DNA of 64,000 nt, from the NCBI RefSeq assembly GCF_014170335.1, contig NZ_LZZS01000042.1:1-64000 (forward strand), in the 5' to 3' direction. Within the stretch, counting starts at the first letter, position 1, and each line of letters opens with the position of its first letter. The position numbers and the translations under genes were made by a program. The stretch comes from Achromobacter sp. UMC46. Its GTDB lineage: Bacteria > Pseudomonadota > Gammaproteobacteria > Burkholderiales > Burkholderiaceae_B. The notes beneath the pieces are model-generated. The model was not told where the DNA came from and searched no databases. It saw only the letters and a program-made list of their open reading frames with translations. This document shows, piece by piece, positions 16,811-25,091 of this stretch.

Positions 16811-18145
16811 TCAGTTCTCGCAAGTGCGGGGCGTGATGTTCTTTTCCTTGGCGTACTTGGCCGCGGCTTCCTTGACCATCGGATCCAGGATGGTCTTGTC
16901 GGCCTGGTACCAGTCGGAGGCGACCTTGAACTTGGCGCCGTCCCACTGCACGATGCGGGCCCAATCGTCGCCCTTGTGGTTGCTGCACGAGGTCTTGACC
17001 GGGCGCATGATCTGGCCGAAGCCCAGCTTGTCCAGCTTCTCTTGCGTCAGGTTCAGGTTCTCGAAGCCCCAACGCACCTGCTCGGGCGTCAACGCCTTGC
17101 CCTTGCCGTACTTCTCCTGCGCCGTGCGGATCGCTTCCACTTGCAGCATCGAAATCATCATGCCGCGCGTGTGGGCGATGGTGCCCAGCGTGTTCTTGGC
17201 CGTCTTGTCCGAACCCTGGCCCTTGTCGTAGACGAACTTCTTCAGGTCGTCATAGACCTTGTCGTGTTCGGCGCCGCTGTTGTGCACGGTGATGGCGTTG
17301 TAGCCCTTGGCGACATCGCCCAGGTCTTTCACGTCGCCTTCGGAGCCGGCCCACCAGATCGCGTACATCTTGTCGCGCGGATAGCCGCTGGCCTGCGCTT
17401 CGCGGATGGCGGTGGGCGTCATGATGCCCGCGCTCCACAACAGCACATAGGCCGGACGCGCCTGGCGGATCTGCAGCCAGGTGGACTTCTGCTCGACGCC
17501 CGGCGCCGTCACCGGATACAGCACCAGTTCGAAGCCTTCCTTGGCGGCGCGCTTCTGCAGCAGCGGGATCGGTTCCTTGCCATACGGCGAGTCGTGGTAC
17601 ACCAGGGCGATCTTCTTGCCCTTGAGCTTGTCCATGCCGCCTTCTTTCTTGGCGATGTCCTGGATCATCACGTCGGCCGCGGTCCAGTACGTGCCCAAGA
17701 GCGGGAAGTTCCACTCGAACACGCTGCCGTCGACCGACTGCGACAGGCCGTAGCCCATCGTTTCGACGGGCACCTTGTCGACCATGGCCTTGTCGCTGAC
17801 CGCGAACGTGATGCCGGTGGACTGGGTGTCGAAGCCCGAGGCCCCCGTGCCCTTGCCCTTCAGGCGTTCATAGCATTCCACGCCGCGGTCGGTGGCGTAG
17901 GCGGTCTCGCATTCTTCATACGTGATCTTGACGCCGTTGACGCCGCCGTCGCGTTCGTTGACCAGCTTCAGATAGTCCAGCTTGCCATCGGCCCAGGGAA
18001 TGCCCAGCGGCGCGAACGACCCGGTGCGATACACCAGCAACGGAACGAACTGCTCTTCGGCCGCCATTGCCGGCGTGGCCACGGCGCCGATGGCGCCGGC
18101 TGCGGCCACCAGGGCTGCCGCCAACTTCAGGTTAAGACGCTTCAT
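16811..18145 (-). CDS. Periplasmic substrate-binding protein of Liv-type ABC importer
   Basis: Type I periplasmic binding protein (444 aa) that captures the solute for the LivHMGF-type importer around it. A Sec signal peptide (LAAALVAAAGAIGAVATPAMA) precedes EEQFVPLLVYRTG. I start at the second Met (MKRLNLK) because AGGAGG is 9 nt before it; the first Met is too close. Extra Cys pairs occur (YEECE/VECYE, SCSNH). It is longer than leucine-binding LivK (about 370 aa) and belongs to the branch found next to acyl/aryl-CoA ligases, suggesting an organic acid as ligand. Confidence 0.9.
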   Translation of the reverse strand: MKRLNLKLAAALVAAAGAIGAVATPAMAAEEQFVPLLVYRTGSFAPLGIPWADGKLDYLKLVNERDGGVNGVKITYEECETAYATDRGVECYERLKGKGTGASGFDTQSTGITFAVSDKAMVDKVPVETMGYGLSQSVDGSVFEWNFPLLGTYWTAADVMIQDIAKKEGGMDKLKGKKIALVYHDSPYGKEPIPLLQKRAAKEGFELVLYPVTAPGVEQKSTWLQIRQARPAYVLLWSAGIMTPTAIREAQASGYPRDKMYAIWWAGSEGDVKDLGDVAKGYNAITVHNSGAEHDKVYDDLKKFVYDKGQGSDKTAKNTLGTIAHTRGMMISMLQVEAIRTAQEKYGKGKALTPEQVRWGFENLNLTQEKLDKLGFGQIMRPVKTSCSNHKGDDWARIVQWDGAKFKVASDWYQADKTILDPMVKEAAAKYAKEKNITPRTCEN

Positions 18146-18289
18146 CTCCATTTACCTCCTGCGTGGTGTTTGGGGCAGTAAACCCTGGGACACCGGGATT
18201 GGCCCGGTCTTGAGCCGGGTATTCAGGATGTGGACCGGGCGTTTGTGGCGCCGCGGGCCGCAGAAATCAATGCGAAATCAAAAATGCGG

Positions 18290-19354
18290 TCAGTGCGGGA
18301 AAGGCCAGATGCGCAGCTTCTCTTTCCCGATGCTCCACAAGCGCGCCAGCCCGTGCGGTTCGGCGATCAGGAAGAACACGATCAGCGCGCCGAACACCAT
18401 GTGCTCGATGTGCGCCGCGGTGTCTACCGACAGCGGGATGCCCAGCGCGTGCGGGATGTTCGACAGCGCCACCGGCACCAGCACGATGAAGGCCGCGCCG
18501 AAGAAGCTGCCGATGATCGATCCCAGCCCGCCGATGATCACCATGAACAGCAGCTGGAACGAGCGCGTCAGGTCGAACGCCAGCGGTTCCCACGAACCCA
18601 GATGGATGTAGCCCCACAAGGCGCCGGCCACGCCGACGATGAACGAGCTGACCGCGAACGCGGTGAGCTTGGCGTACATGGGCCGGATGCCGATGACGGA
18701 GGCGGCCACGTCCATGTCGCGGATCGCCATCCACTGGCGGCCGATGGCGCCGCGCACCAGGTTCTTGGCCAGCAGGCTGAAGACCACCACCAGGATCAGC
18801 ACGAACAGGTACTTTTCCAGCGCGCTCTGCACCGGCAGGCCGAAGGCCGTCAGCGGCGGTACCGACACGTTGCCCGACGACGAGTAGTTGGTGAAGAACG
18901 GGATGCGCAGGAACGCCCAGTCCACGAAGAACTGCGCGGCCAGTGTGGCCACCGCCAGGTACAGGCCGCGGATGCGCAGGCTGGGGATGCCGAAGAGCAC
19001 GCCCACGATGGTGGCGAAGCAGCCGCCCAGCAGGATCTGTACCACCAGCGGCATGCCGGGAAAGCGCACGCCGAAGTTCCAGGCCGCATACGCGCCCACC
19101 GCCATGAAGGCGCCGGTGCCCAGCGAGATCTGGCCGCAATAGCCGACCAGGATGTTCAAGCCCACCGCCGCCAGCGACAGGATCAGGAACGGGATCAGGA
19201 TGGCGCGCAGCAGATAGTCGGACGACAGCGCCGGCACGGCGATGAACGCCACCGCCAGCAGCAGCCAGATGAAGATGCGGTCCTGGCGGATCGGGAAGAT
19301 CTGCTGGTCGGCCCGGTAGCTGGTCTTGAACTGGCCGTTTTCGCGATAGAACAT
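18290..19354 (-). CDS. livM: ABC transporter permease, LivM type
   Basis: Inner-membrane permease (354 aa, about nine hydrophobic segments) of the first Liv-type importer. It has the LivM core LNILVGYCGQISLGTGAFMAVGAYA and the cytoplasmic coupling stretch RGAIGRQWMAIRDMDVAASVIGI with the EAA-like loop. N-terminal 40 residues (FYRENGQFKTSYRADQQIF) are an extension also seen in relatives outside true leucine transporters. It pairs with LivH 25 bp upstream. Confidence 0.92.
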   Translation of the reverse strand: MFYRENGQFKTSYRADQQIFPIRQDRIFIWLLLAVAFIAVPALSSDYLLRAILIPFLILSLAAVGLNILVGYCGQISLGTGAFMAVGAYAAWNFGVRFPGMPLVVQILLGGCFATIVGVLFGIPSLRIRGLYLAVATLAAQFFVDWAFLRIPFFTNYSSSGNVSVPPLTAFGLPVQSALEKYLFVLILVVVFSLLAKNLVRGAIGRQWMAIRDMDVAASVIGIRPMYAKLTAFAVSSFIVGVAGALWGYIHLGSWEPLAFDLTRSFQLLFMVIIGGLGSIIGSFFGAAFIVLVPVALSNIPHALGIPLSVDTAAHIEHMVFGALIVFFLIAEPHGLARLWSIGKEKLRIWPFPH

Positions 19355-19379
19355 GTTTTTATCCTAGAGGGCCTGGTGG

Positions 19380-20309
19380 TTACACGCGGTCGATGATTTT
19401 CTCGCCGAACAGCCCTTGCGGACGGAACAGCAGGAACACCAGCGCCAGCACATAGGCGAACCAGATTTCGATACCGCCGCCCACGAGCGACCCCAGGTAG
19501 ACCTCGGACAGCTTTTCCCCCACGCCGATGATCAGGCCGCCAAGGATGGCGCCCGGCACCGACGTCAGGCCGCCCAGGATCACCACCGGCAACGCGCGCA
19601 GCGCCGCGGTGGACAGCGTGAACTGCACGCCGAACTTCGATCCCCAGATGATGCCGGCCACCAGCGCGACCAGGCCCGCCACGCACCACACGATCACCCA
19701 GATGCGGTTCAGCGGGATGCCGATGGACTGCGCGGCCTGGTGGTCGTCGGCCACCGCGCGCAGCGCGCGGCCGGTCGAGGTGTACTGGAAGAACAGCGCC
19801 AGCACCGCCACAAGCAGGGCCGCGATGACGGCCGCCGTCAGGTCTTCCAGGTTGATGAGCAATCCCCCTTCGAAGACGGTGTCCAGGATCATCATCGGAT
19901 CCTTGGGCATGCCCACGTTGATGGAATACACCGAGCTGCCGAACGTGATCTGGCCCAGGCCGTCCAGGAAGTAGCTGATGCCCAGCGTGGCCATCAGCAA
20001 GGTCGTGGCTTCCTGGTTGACCAGGTGGCGCAGCACGAAGCGTTCGATGGCGACCGCCAGCAGGAACATCACCATGGCGCTGACGATGAACGCCAGCACG
20101 TTGGCCAGGATCATGTTGTCGAAGCCGAGCCAGCGCGGTATCCACTCCGAGAAGCGCGCCATCGACAAGGCGGCCACCAGCACCATCGCGCCTTGCGCGA
20201 AGTTGAAGACGCCTGATGCCTTGAAGATCAGCACGAAGCCCAGGCCGATCAGCGCATACATCATGCCGCTCATCAAGCCGCCGAATAAGGTCTCTAGAAA
20301 AAATCCCAT
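19380..20309 (-). CDS. livH: ABC transporter permease, LivH type
   Basis: Second membrane subunit of the importer, 309 aa, starting MGFFLETLFGGLMSGMMYAL. LivH hallmarks are FKASGVFNFAQGAMVLVAAL and the coupling region TSTGRALRAVADDHQAAQSIGI. The frame is open far upstream of this Met but that sequence lies over livG in another frame. The start is 11 bp downstream of the livG stop, consistent with one operon. Confidence 0.92.
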   Translation of the reverse strand: MGFFLETLFGGLMSGMMYALIGLGFVLIFKASGVFNFAQGAMVLVAALSMARFSEWIPRWLGFDNMILANVLAFIVSAMVMFLLAVAIERFVLRHLVNQEATTLLMATLGISYFLDGLGQITFGSSVYSINVGMPKDPMMILDTVFEGGLLINLEDLTAAVIAALLVAVLALFFQYTSTGRALRAVADDHQAAQSIGIPLNRIWVIVWCVAGLVALVAGIIWGSKFGVQFTLSTAALRALPVVILGGLTSVPGAILGGLIIGVGEKLSEVYLGSLVGGGIEIWFAYVLALVFLLFRPQGLFGEKIIDRV

Positions 20310-20320
20310 GTCTGTCCGCC

Positions 20321-21118
20321 TTAGTGCGACACGCCGAGGTAGGCTTTGATGACGTCTTCGTTCGCGCGGACTTCGTCCGGCCGGCCGTCGCCGATCTTCT
20401 TGCCGTAGTCCAGCACCACCACGCGGTCCGAGATGTCCATGACCACGCCCATGTCGTGCTCGATCAGCACGATGGTCGTGCCGAATTCGTCGTTCACATC
20501 CAGGATGAAGCGGCTCATGTCTTGCTTTTCCTCGATGTTCATGCCGGCCATCGGCTCGTCGAGCAGCAGCAGGCGCGGCTCCATCGCCAGCGCCCGGCCC
20601 AGGTCCACGCGCTTTTGCAGGCCGTAGGGCAGGCGGCCTACCGGCGTCTTGCGGTAGGCCTGGATTTCGAGGAAGTCGACGATGTTCTCGACGAACTCCC
20701 GGTGCCGGGTCTCTTCGCGCTCGGCCGGACCCAGACGGAACGCTTGCGCCAGCAGCCCGCACTTCATGCGCAGGTTGCGGCCGGTCATGATGTTGTCCAA
20801 CACGCTCATGCCCTTGAACAGGGCCAGGTTCTGGAACGTGCGCGCGATGCCCATTTCGGCGGCGCGGCGCGGGTTCATCTTCGAGAAGCGCTCGCCCCGG
20901 AACGCGATGCCGCCCTGCTGCGGCGTGTAGACGCCGTTGATCACGTTCAGCATTGAGCTCTTGCCCGCGCCGTTGGGGCCGATGATGGCGCGGATCTCGT
21001 GCTCGCGCACATTGAAGGAAATATCCGTCAGCGCTTTGACGCCGCCAAAGGACAAGGAAATGTTCTGCATGTCCAGCATGACGTCGCCGATACGCTGGTC
21101 GCGGTCGTTGTTGCTCAT
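20321..21118 (-). CDS. livG: ABC transporter ATP-binding protein, LivG type
   Basis: Second ATPase of the importer, 265 aa. Walker A IGPNGAGKSS, a LivG-type ARTFQNLALF Q-loop, signature LPYGLQKRVDLGRAL, Walker B LLLLDEPMAGMN, and C-terminal GRPDEVRANEDVIKAYLGV that is diagnostic for LivG. The signature reads LPYGLQKR instead of LSGGQ-like LPYGQQR, a small deviation. It begins 5 bp downstream of the acyl-CoA ligase stop. Confidence 0.92.
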   Translation of the reverse strand: MSNNDRDQRIGDVMLDMQNISLSFGGVKALTDISFNVREHEIRAIIGPNGAGKSSMLNVINGVYTPQQGGIAFRGERFSKMNPRRAAEMGIARTFQNLALFKGMSVLDNIMTGRNLRMKCGLLAQAFRLGPAEREETRHREFVENIVDFLEIQAYRKTPVGRLPYGLQKRVDLGRALAMEPRLLLLDEPMAGMNIEEKQDMSRFILDVNDEFGTTIVLIEHDMGVVMDISDRVVVLDYGKKIGDGRPDEVRANEDVIKAYLGVSH

Positions 21119-21123
21119 GATCT

Positions 21124-23100
21124 CTACGCGGCCTTGGCAGTGAGGGCGGGGAACGTCTTGACGGGGCGGATCTTCAGGTCGGCCGAGATCTTGCCGGAGC
21201 GTCCGTCTTCGAACTTCACTTCAGTCTCGATGAACTGCGATTGCTTGCCGCCGAACAGCGCGTCGATCAGCACGCCGTACTTCTGCGCGATGAAGGCGCG
21301 GCGCACTTTGCGCGTGCGCGTCAGCTCGTCGTCGTCCGGGTCCAGTTCCTTGTGCAGGATCAGGAAGCGGCTGACCTGCGAGGCTGACAGCTTCGGGTCG
21401 GTGGCCAGGTCGGCATTGATCTGCTCGACGCATTCCGCGATCAGCTGGTAGACCTCGTCTTTCGCGGCCAGGTCGGTATAGCCGGCGTAGGGCAGCCCGC
21501 GGCGCTCGGCCCAGTTGCCCACGGCTTCCAGGTCGATGTTGATGAAGGCGCAGACGTCTTCGCGGTCGGCGCCGAAGGCCACGGCTTCCTTGATGTGCGG
21601 GAAGAACTTCAGCTTGTTTTCGATGTACTTGGGCGCGAACAGGCTGCCGTTGGCCAGCTTGCCCACGTCTTTGGCGCGGTCGATGATCTTCAACTGGCCG
21701 TCGGTGTCCAGATAGCCCGCGTCGCCCGTATGGAACCAGCCGTCGGCGCTGCGCGCCTCGGCGGTGGCGTCCGGGTTGCGGTAGTACTCCTTGAAGAGCC
21801 CCGGGCTCTTGACCAGGATCTCGCCGTTGTCCGCCACCCGGATCTCGACGCCTGCCACCGGCGGGCCGACGGTGTCGTCGCGCACGTGGCCGTCGGGCTG
21901 CACGCAGACGAACACGGACGTTTCAGTCGAGCCGTACAGCTGCTTCAGGTTGATGCCGATGGAACGGTAGAAGACGAACAGGTCGGGGCCGATGGCTTCG
22001 CCGGCGGTATAGGCCACGCGCACGCGGCTCATGCCCAGCGCATTGCGCAGCGGGCCGTAGATCAGAACGTTGCCCAGCGCGTAGCGCAGGCGGTCCCAGG
22101 CGTTGACGGATTCCCCGTCCAGGATCTTCGTGCCGACGCGCCGCGCCAGGTTCATGCAGGCGCCGAACAATTTGCGCTTGATGAAGCCGGCGTCTTCCAT
22201 GCGGATCATCACGTGCGTCAGCAGCCCTTCCAGCACGCGCGGCGGCGCGAAGTAGTAGGTGGGGCCGATGTCGCGCATGTCGATTGACACGGTGTCGGGC
22301 GATTCGGGGTGGTTCACGGTGAAGCCCGTGACCAGCAGCTGCGTGTACGAGAACATGTTCTGGCCGATCCACGCGGGCGGCAGGTACGCCAGCACGTCTT
22401 CCTGGTCGGTCAGCTTCTCCATGTCGGACACGGCGCGCGCGCGGTCGATCAGGGCGTGGTGCGTCAGCACCACGCCCTTGGGCTTGCCGGTGGTGCCCGA
22501 GGTATAGAACATGGCCGCCGGGTCGTGCGGCTGCACGGCGGCGATGGCGCGGGCGAGGAAATCGGGGTGCTGGGACGCGTATTCCTGGCCCAGCGTTTCC
22601 AGCTGCTCGTACGACATCAGCATGGGGTCGGCGTAATGGCGCATGCCGCGCGGGTCGTCGAACACCACGTGCTTCAAGGCCGGGCATTGCGCGCGCACTT
22701 CCAGCATCTTGTCGACCTGTTCCTGGTCTTCCACGACGGCCACGCTGATCTCGGCGTCTTGCAGCACGTAGACCATTTCCTGCGCGACGGCATCCTGGTA
22801 GAGCGGAACGGGGATCGCGCCCAGCGACTGCGCGGCCATCATCGCCATATACAGGCGGGGCCGGTTTTCACCGATGACGGCGACGTGCATGCCGGGCCGG
22901 ATTCCCTGCGAGGCAAAGCCGTTCGCTACGTGTCGGACATGCTCCGCCACGTCGGACCACGTAAGGGTTTGCCAGATCCCCAGATCTTTCTCACGTATCG
23001 CGGGCCGCGACCCGCGAACTTCGGCATGCGCGAACAGCAGCGCTGGAAAGGTGTCCAGCGCCGCCGGCACCTGTGCAGATGCGGGCGATGAATGTGCCAC
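21124..23100 (-). CDS. AMP-dependent acyl-CoA synthetase (long-chain type)
   Basis: Activates a carboxylic acid with ATP and CoA. The 658-aa protein has the P-loop MFYTSGTTGKPKGVVLTH, the acyl-binding YGSTETSVF and the hinge DGWFHTGDAGYLDTDGQLKIIDRAKDV with a C-terminal domain. GTG start at 23100 follows GGAGGAG at ideal spacing; the longer frame has no site. It is the first gene of the importer operon, so the imported solute is probably activated at once (import plus vectorial CoA capture). Substrate may be a fatty, dicarboxylic or aromatic acid. Confidence 0.9.
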   Translation of the reverse strand: MAHSSPASAQVPAALDTFPALLFAHAEVRGSRPAIREKDLGIWQTLTWSDVAEHVRHVANGFASQGIRPGMHVAVIGENRPRLYMAMMAAQSLGAIPVPLYQDAVAQEMVYVLQDAEISVAVVEDQEQVDKMLEVRAQCPALKHVVFDDPRGMRHYADPMLMSYEQLETLGQEYASQHPDFLARAIAAVQPHDPAAMFYTSGTTGKPKGVVLTHHALIDRARAVSDMEKLTDQEDVLAYLPPAWIGQNMFSYTQLLVTGFTVNHPESPDTVSIDMRDIGPTYYFAPPRVLEGLLTHVMIRMEDAGFIKRKLFGACMNLARRVGTKILDGESVNAWDRLRYALGNVLIYGPLRNALGMSRVRVAYTAGEAIGPDLFVFYRSIGINLKQLYGSTETSVFVCVQPDGHVRDDTVGPPVAGVEIRVADNGEILVKSPGLFKEYYRNPDATAEARSADGWFHTGDAGYLDTDGQLKIIDRAKDVGKLANGSLFAPKYIENKLKFFPHIKEAVAFGADREDVCAFINIDLEAVGNWAERRGLPYAGYTDLAAKDEVYQLIAECVEQINADLATDPKLSASQVSRFLILHKELDPDDDELTRTRKVRRAFIAQKYGVLIDALFGGKQSQFIETEVKFEDGRSGKISADLKIRPVKTFPALTAKAA

Positions 23101-23170
23101 GTTGTCTCCTCCGGTTTGGGCACATCGCGCCAGCATCCGCGGGAGCGGCATTGGCGATGAAGGGCTTGAC

Positions 23171-23228
23171 CAGTTGGTTTTAGATTTACGGCAGGAGTTA
23201 AGGTATAAGGTTGGGTTGCTACCAACTG
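23171..23228. promoter_or_regulatory. Inverted repeat CAGTTGGT ... ACCAACTG in divergent promoter
   Basis: Perfect 8-bp arms (23171-23178, 23221-23228) 42 bp apart in the 168-bp gap between the acyl-CoA ligase operon and the Crp-family gene. Possibly two half-sites for a regulator acting on both promoters. Confidence 0.45.
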
Positions 23229-23268
23229 TCACCATCGCGACATTCAAGGAACTTTTAGGGTATTCCCG

Positions 23269-23976
23269 ATGCAGCTAGCCGACTCCCTGCAACTCGCCGC
23301 GGCCTGGTTTCGCTTGCTCAACGCCGAACAGCAAACGCGCGTCGAGCGGGACCTGTCCGTGCAGCAAGCCGTTGCCGGATCGATCATAGAGCGCAAAGGC
23401 GAACTCGCCCAGGCTTGGATTGGCGTACTGGCCGGACTGGTCAAGGTGTCGGTCGGCAATGCCGAGGGCAAGGTCGCGTCGCTGACCGGCGTGCCCGCCG
23501 GCGGCTGGATCGGCGAAGGGTCGTTGCTGAAGCGCGAAGTCCGCAAGTACGACATCGTGGCGTTGCGCGATTCGGTGGTGGCGCGCCTGCCGGCGCCCAC
23601 GTTCGACTGGTTGCTGGACACCAGCATCCCGTTCAACCGCTATCTGCTCCATCAATTGAACGAGCGCGTGGCGCAGTTCATCGGCAAGGCGGAGTACGAC
23701 CGTCTGCTGGATCCCGACGCGCGGGTGGCCCGCTGCCTGGCCGAGCTCTTCAACCCGTTGCTGTATCCCGGCATGGGGATGCGCCTGACGATTACGCAAG
23801 AAGAAGTCGGCTATCTGGCCCGGGTGTCGCGCCAGCGCGCGAACCAGGCGCTGCGCAAGCTGGAAGAGGCGGGCCTGTTAAACGTGGAGTACGGCGCCGT
23901 CCGCGTGCTGGATCTTGATGGCCTGAAACTGTACGGATCCGACCGCAGCACGGTCGAGGGCGAACACACCGCCTAG
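23269..23976 (+). CDS. Crp/Fnr-family transcriptional regulator
   Basis: A 235-aa regulator with an N-terminal cyclic-nucleotide-binding-like beta-barrel (GELAQAWIGVLAGLVKVSV ... WIGEGSLL) and a C-terminal winged helix with TQEEVGYLARVSRQRANQALRKLEEAGLL. No Fnr-type iron-sulfur cysteines are present, so the effector is not an Fe-S cluster; the cAMP contact residues are not clearly conserved. Divergent from the ligase-importer operon, which it probably controls. Confidence 0.88.
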   Translation: MQLADSLQLAAAWFRLLNAEQQTRVERDLSVQQAVAGSIIERKGELAQAWIGVLAGLVKVSVGNAEGKVASLTGVPAGGWIGEGSLLKREVRKYDIVALRDSVVARLPAPTFDWLLDTSIPFNRYLLHQLNERVAQFIGKAEYDRLLDPDARVARCLAELFNPLLYPGMGMRLTITQEEVGYLARVSRQRANQALRKLEEAGLLNVEYGAVRVLDLDGLKLYGSDRSTVEGEHTA

Positions 23977-24011
23977 GCGGTGGAATGTCTTCATCAAAAA
24001 AGAGCTTGACG

Positions 24012-24029
24012 ATAAATAGTGCGCTATTT
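24012..24029 (+). promoter_or_regulatory. OhrR operator upstream of ohrR
   Basis: AAATAG (24014-24019) and CTATTT (24024-24029) form a dyad with a 4-nt centre, 11 bp before the ohrR ATG. The 11-mer ATAAATAGTGC recurs before ohr (24536-24546), which marks it as the likely OhrR box and suggests autoregulation. Confidence 0.6.
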
Positions 24030-24040
24030 AATATTGCGCA

Positions 24041-24502
24041 ATGAAATCCAGATCCAAACCCAAAGGCGCCTTCAACCCGCTGCTGCTGGACAGCCAGTTG
24101 TGCTTCGCCCTGTACTCGACTTCGCTGGCGATGAACAAGGTGTACCGCAAGTTGCTGCGGGGGCTGGATCTGACTTATCCGCAGTATCTGGTGATGCTGG
24201 TGCTGTGGGAGGGCGACGAGATCACGGTGACGGATATCGGCGACCGCCTGTTCCTGGATTCCGCGACGCTGACGCCGCTGTTGAAGCGCCTGGAAGCCGC
24301 GGGCCTGGTCAGCCGGAAGCGGGCGGTGGACGACGAGCGCCAGGTGATCGTGTCGCTGACCAAGCAAGGCCGCGACCTGCGCGAGCAGGCGGAATCCGTG
24401 CCCCACGCGATCGCGGGCGCCGCGCAATGCACGCTGGATGAGGCGCAGGGCATGATGAAGACGCTGCATGCGCTGCGGGAGAAGCTGGTCGACAGTGTTT
24501 GA
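24041..24502 (+). CDS. ohrR: Organic hydroperoxide sensor, MarR family
   Basis: A 153-aa MarR-type repressor that senses organic hydroperoxides through one N-terminal cysteine. The reactive Cys sits in [13 protein letters not shown], the usual OhrR place, with the two Tyr of YSTS...KVYRKLL that contact it. Winged helix: [33 protein letters not shown]. It is followed by ohr, with matching operator-like boxes before both genes. Confidence 0.92.
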   Translation: MKSRSKPKGAFNPLLLDSQLCFALYSTSLAMNKVYRKLLRGLDLTYPQYLVMLVLWEGDEITVTDIGDRLFLDSATLTPLLKRLEAAGLVSRKRAVDDERQVIVSLTKQGRDLREQAESVPHAIAGAAQCTLDEAQGMMKTLHALREKLVDSV

Positions 24503-24535
24503 AGGGCAGGGTGGCGCTTGTCATCCTTCGGTCTA

Positions 24536-24570
24536 ATAAATAGTGCACGATATATTTGTGTGCTATTGAT
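24536..24570 (+). promoter_or_regulatory. OhrR operator and promoter region upstream of ohr
   Basis: The 11-mer ATAAATAGTGC (24536-24546), shared with the ohrR upstream region, is followed by an AT-rich stretch and GTGTGCTATT, an imperfect inverted copy of AATAGTGCAC. It lies about 100 bp before the ohr start and probably overlaps the ohr promoter. Confidence 0.6.
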
Positions 24571-24665
24571 ATACGAAAGCAGTGGGCAGGTCATCGGTAA
24601 GCGCCGCGGCGGGAGGGCCCGCCAGGCGAGGCAGTTCAACTTTAATCCTTAAAAGGAAACGCACC

Positions 24666-25091
24666 ATGTCTATCGAAAAAGTCCTCTACCGCGCCAATGC
24701 CACCGCAACCGGCGGCCGTGAAGGCCGTGGCGTCAGTGATGACGGCAATCTGGACGTCAAGCTGACGACGCCGCGCGAGCTGGGCGGCGCAGGCGCGGCC
24801 GGCACCAATCCGGAACAACTGTTCGCAGTGGGCTATTCGGCCTGCTTCCTGGGCGCCATGAAGTTCGTCGGCGGCCGCGACAAGATTGCGATCCCGGCGG
24901 ACGTGTCGGTGAACGGGATTGTTGGCATCGGACCGATCCCGACGGGATTCGGAATCGAAGTCGAATTGAAGATTGCGTTGCCGGGAATGGAGCGTGAGCT
25001 GGCTGAGAAGCTGGTGGCGGCGGCGCATATCGTTTGCCCTTACTCGAATGCTACGCGCGGGAATATTGATGTGACGTTGACGATTGTTTGA
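24666..25091 (+). CDS. ohr: Organic hydroperoxide resistance peroxiredoxin Ohr
   Basis: Thiol peroxidase that reduces organic and fatty-acid hydroperoxides. The 141-aa protein has both catalytic cysteines: YSACFLGAM (about residue 60) and [17 protein letters not shown] (about residue 125), and the family start [22 protein letters not shown] at 24666 follows AAAAGGAAAC. Controlled by the adjacent ohrR. A structured repeat element begins 16 bp after its stop. Confidence 0.95.
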   Translation: MSIEKVLYRANATATGGREGRGVSDDGNLDVKLTTPRELGGAGAAGTNPEQLFAVGYSACFLGAMKFVGGRDKIAIPADVSVNGIVGIGPIPTGFGIEVELKIALPGMERELAEKLVAAAHIVCPYSNATRGNIDVTLTIV

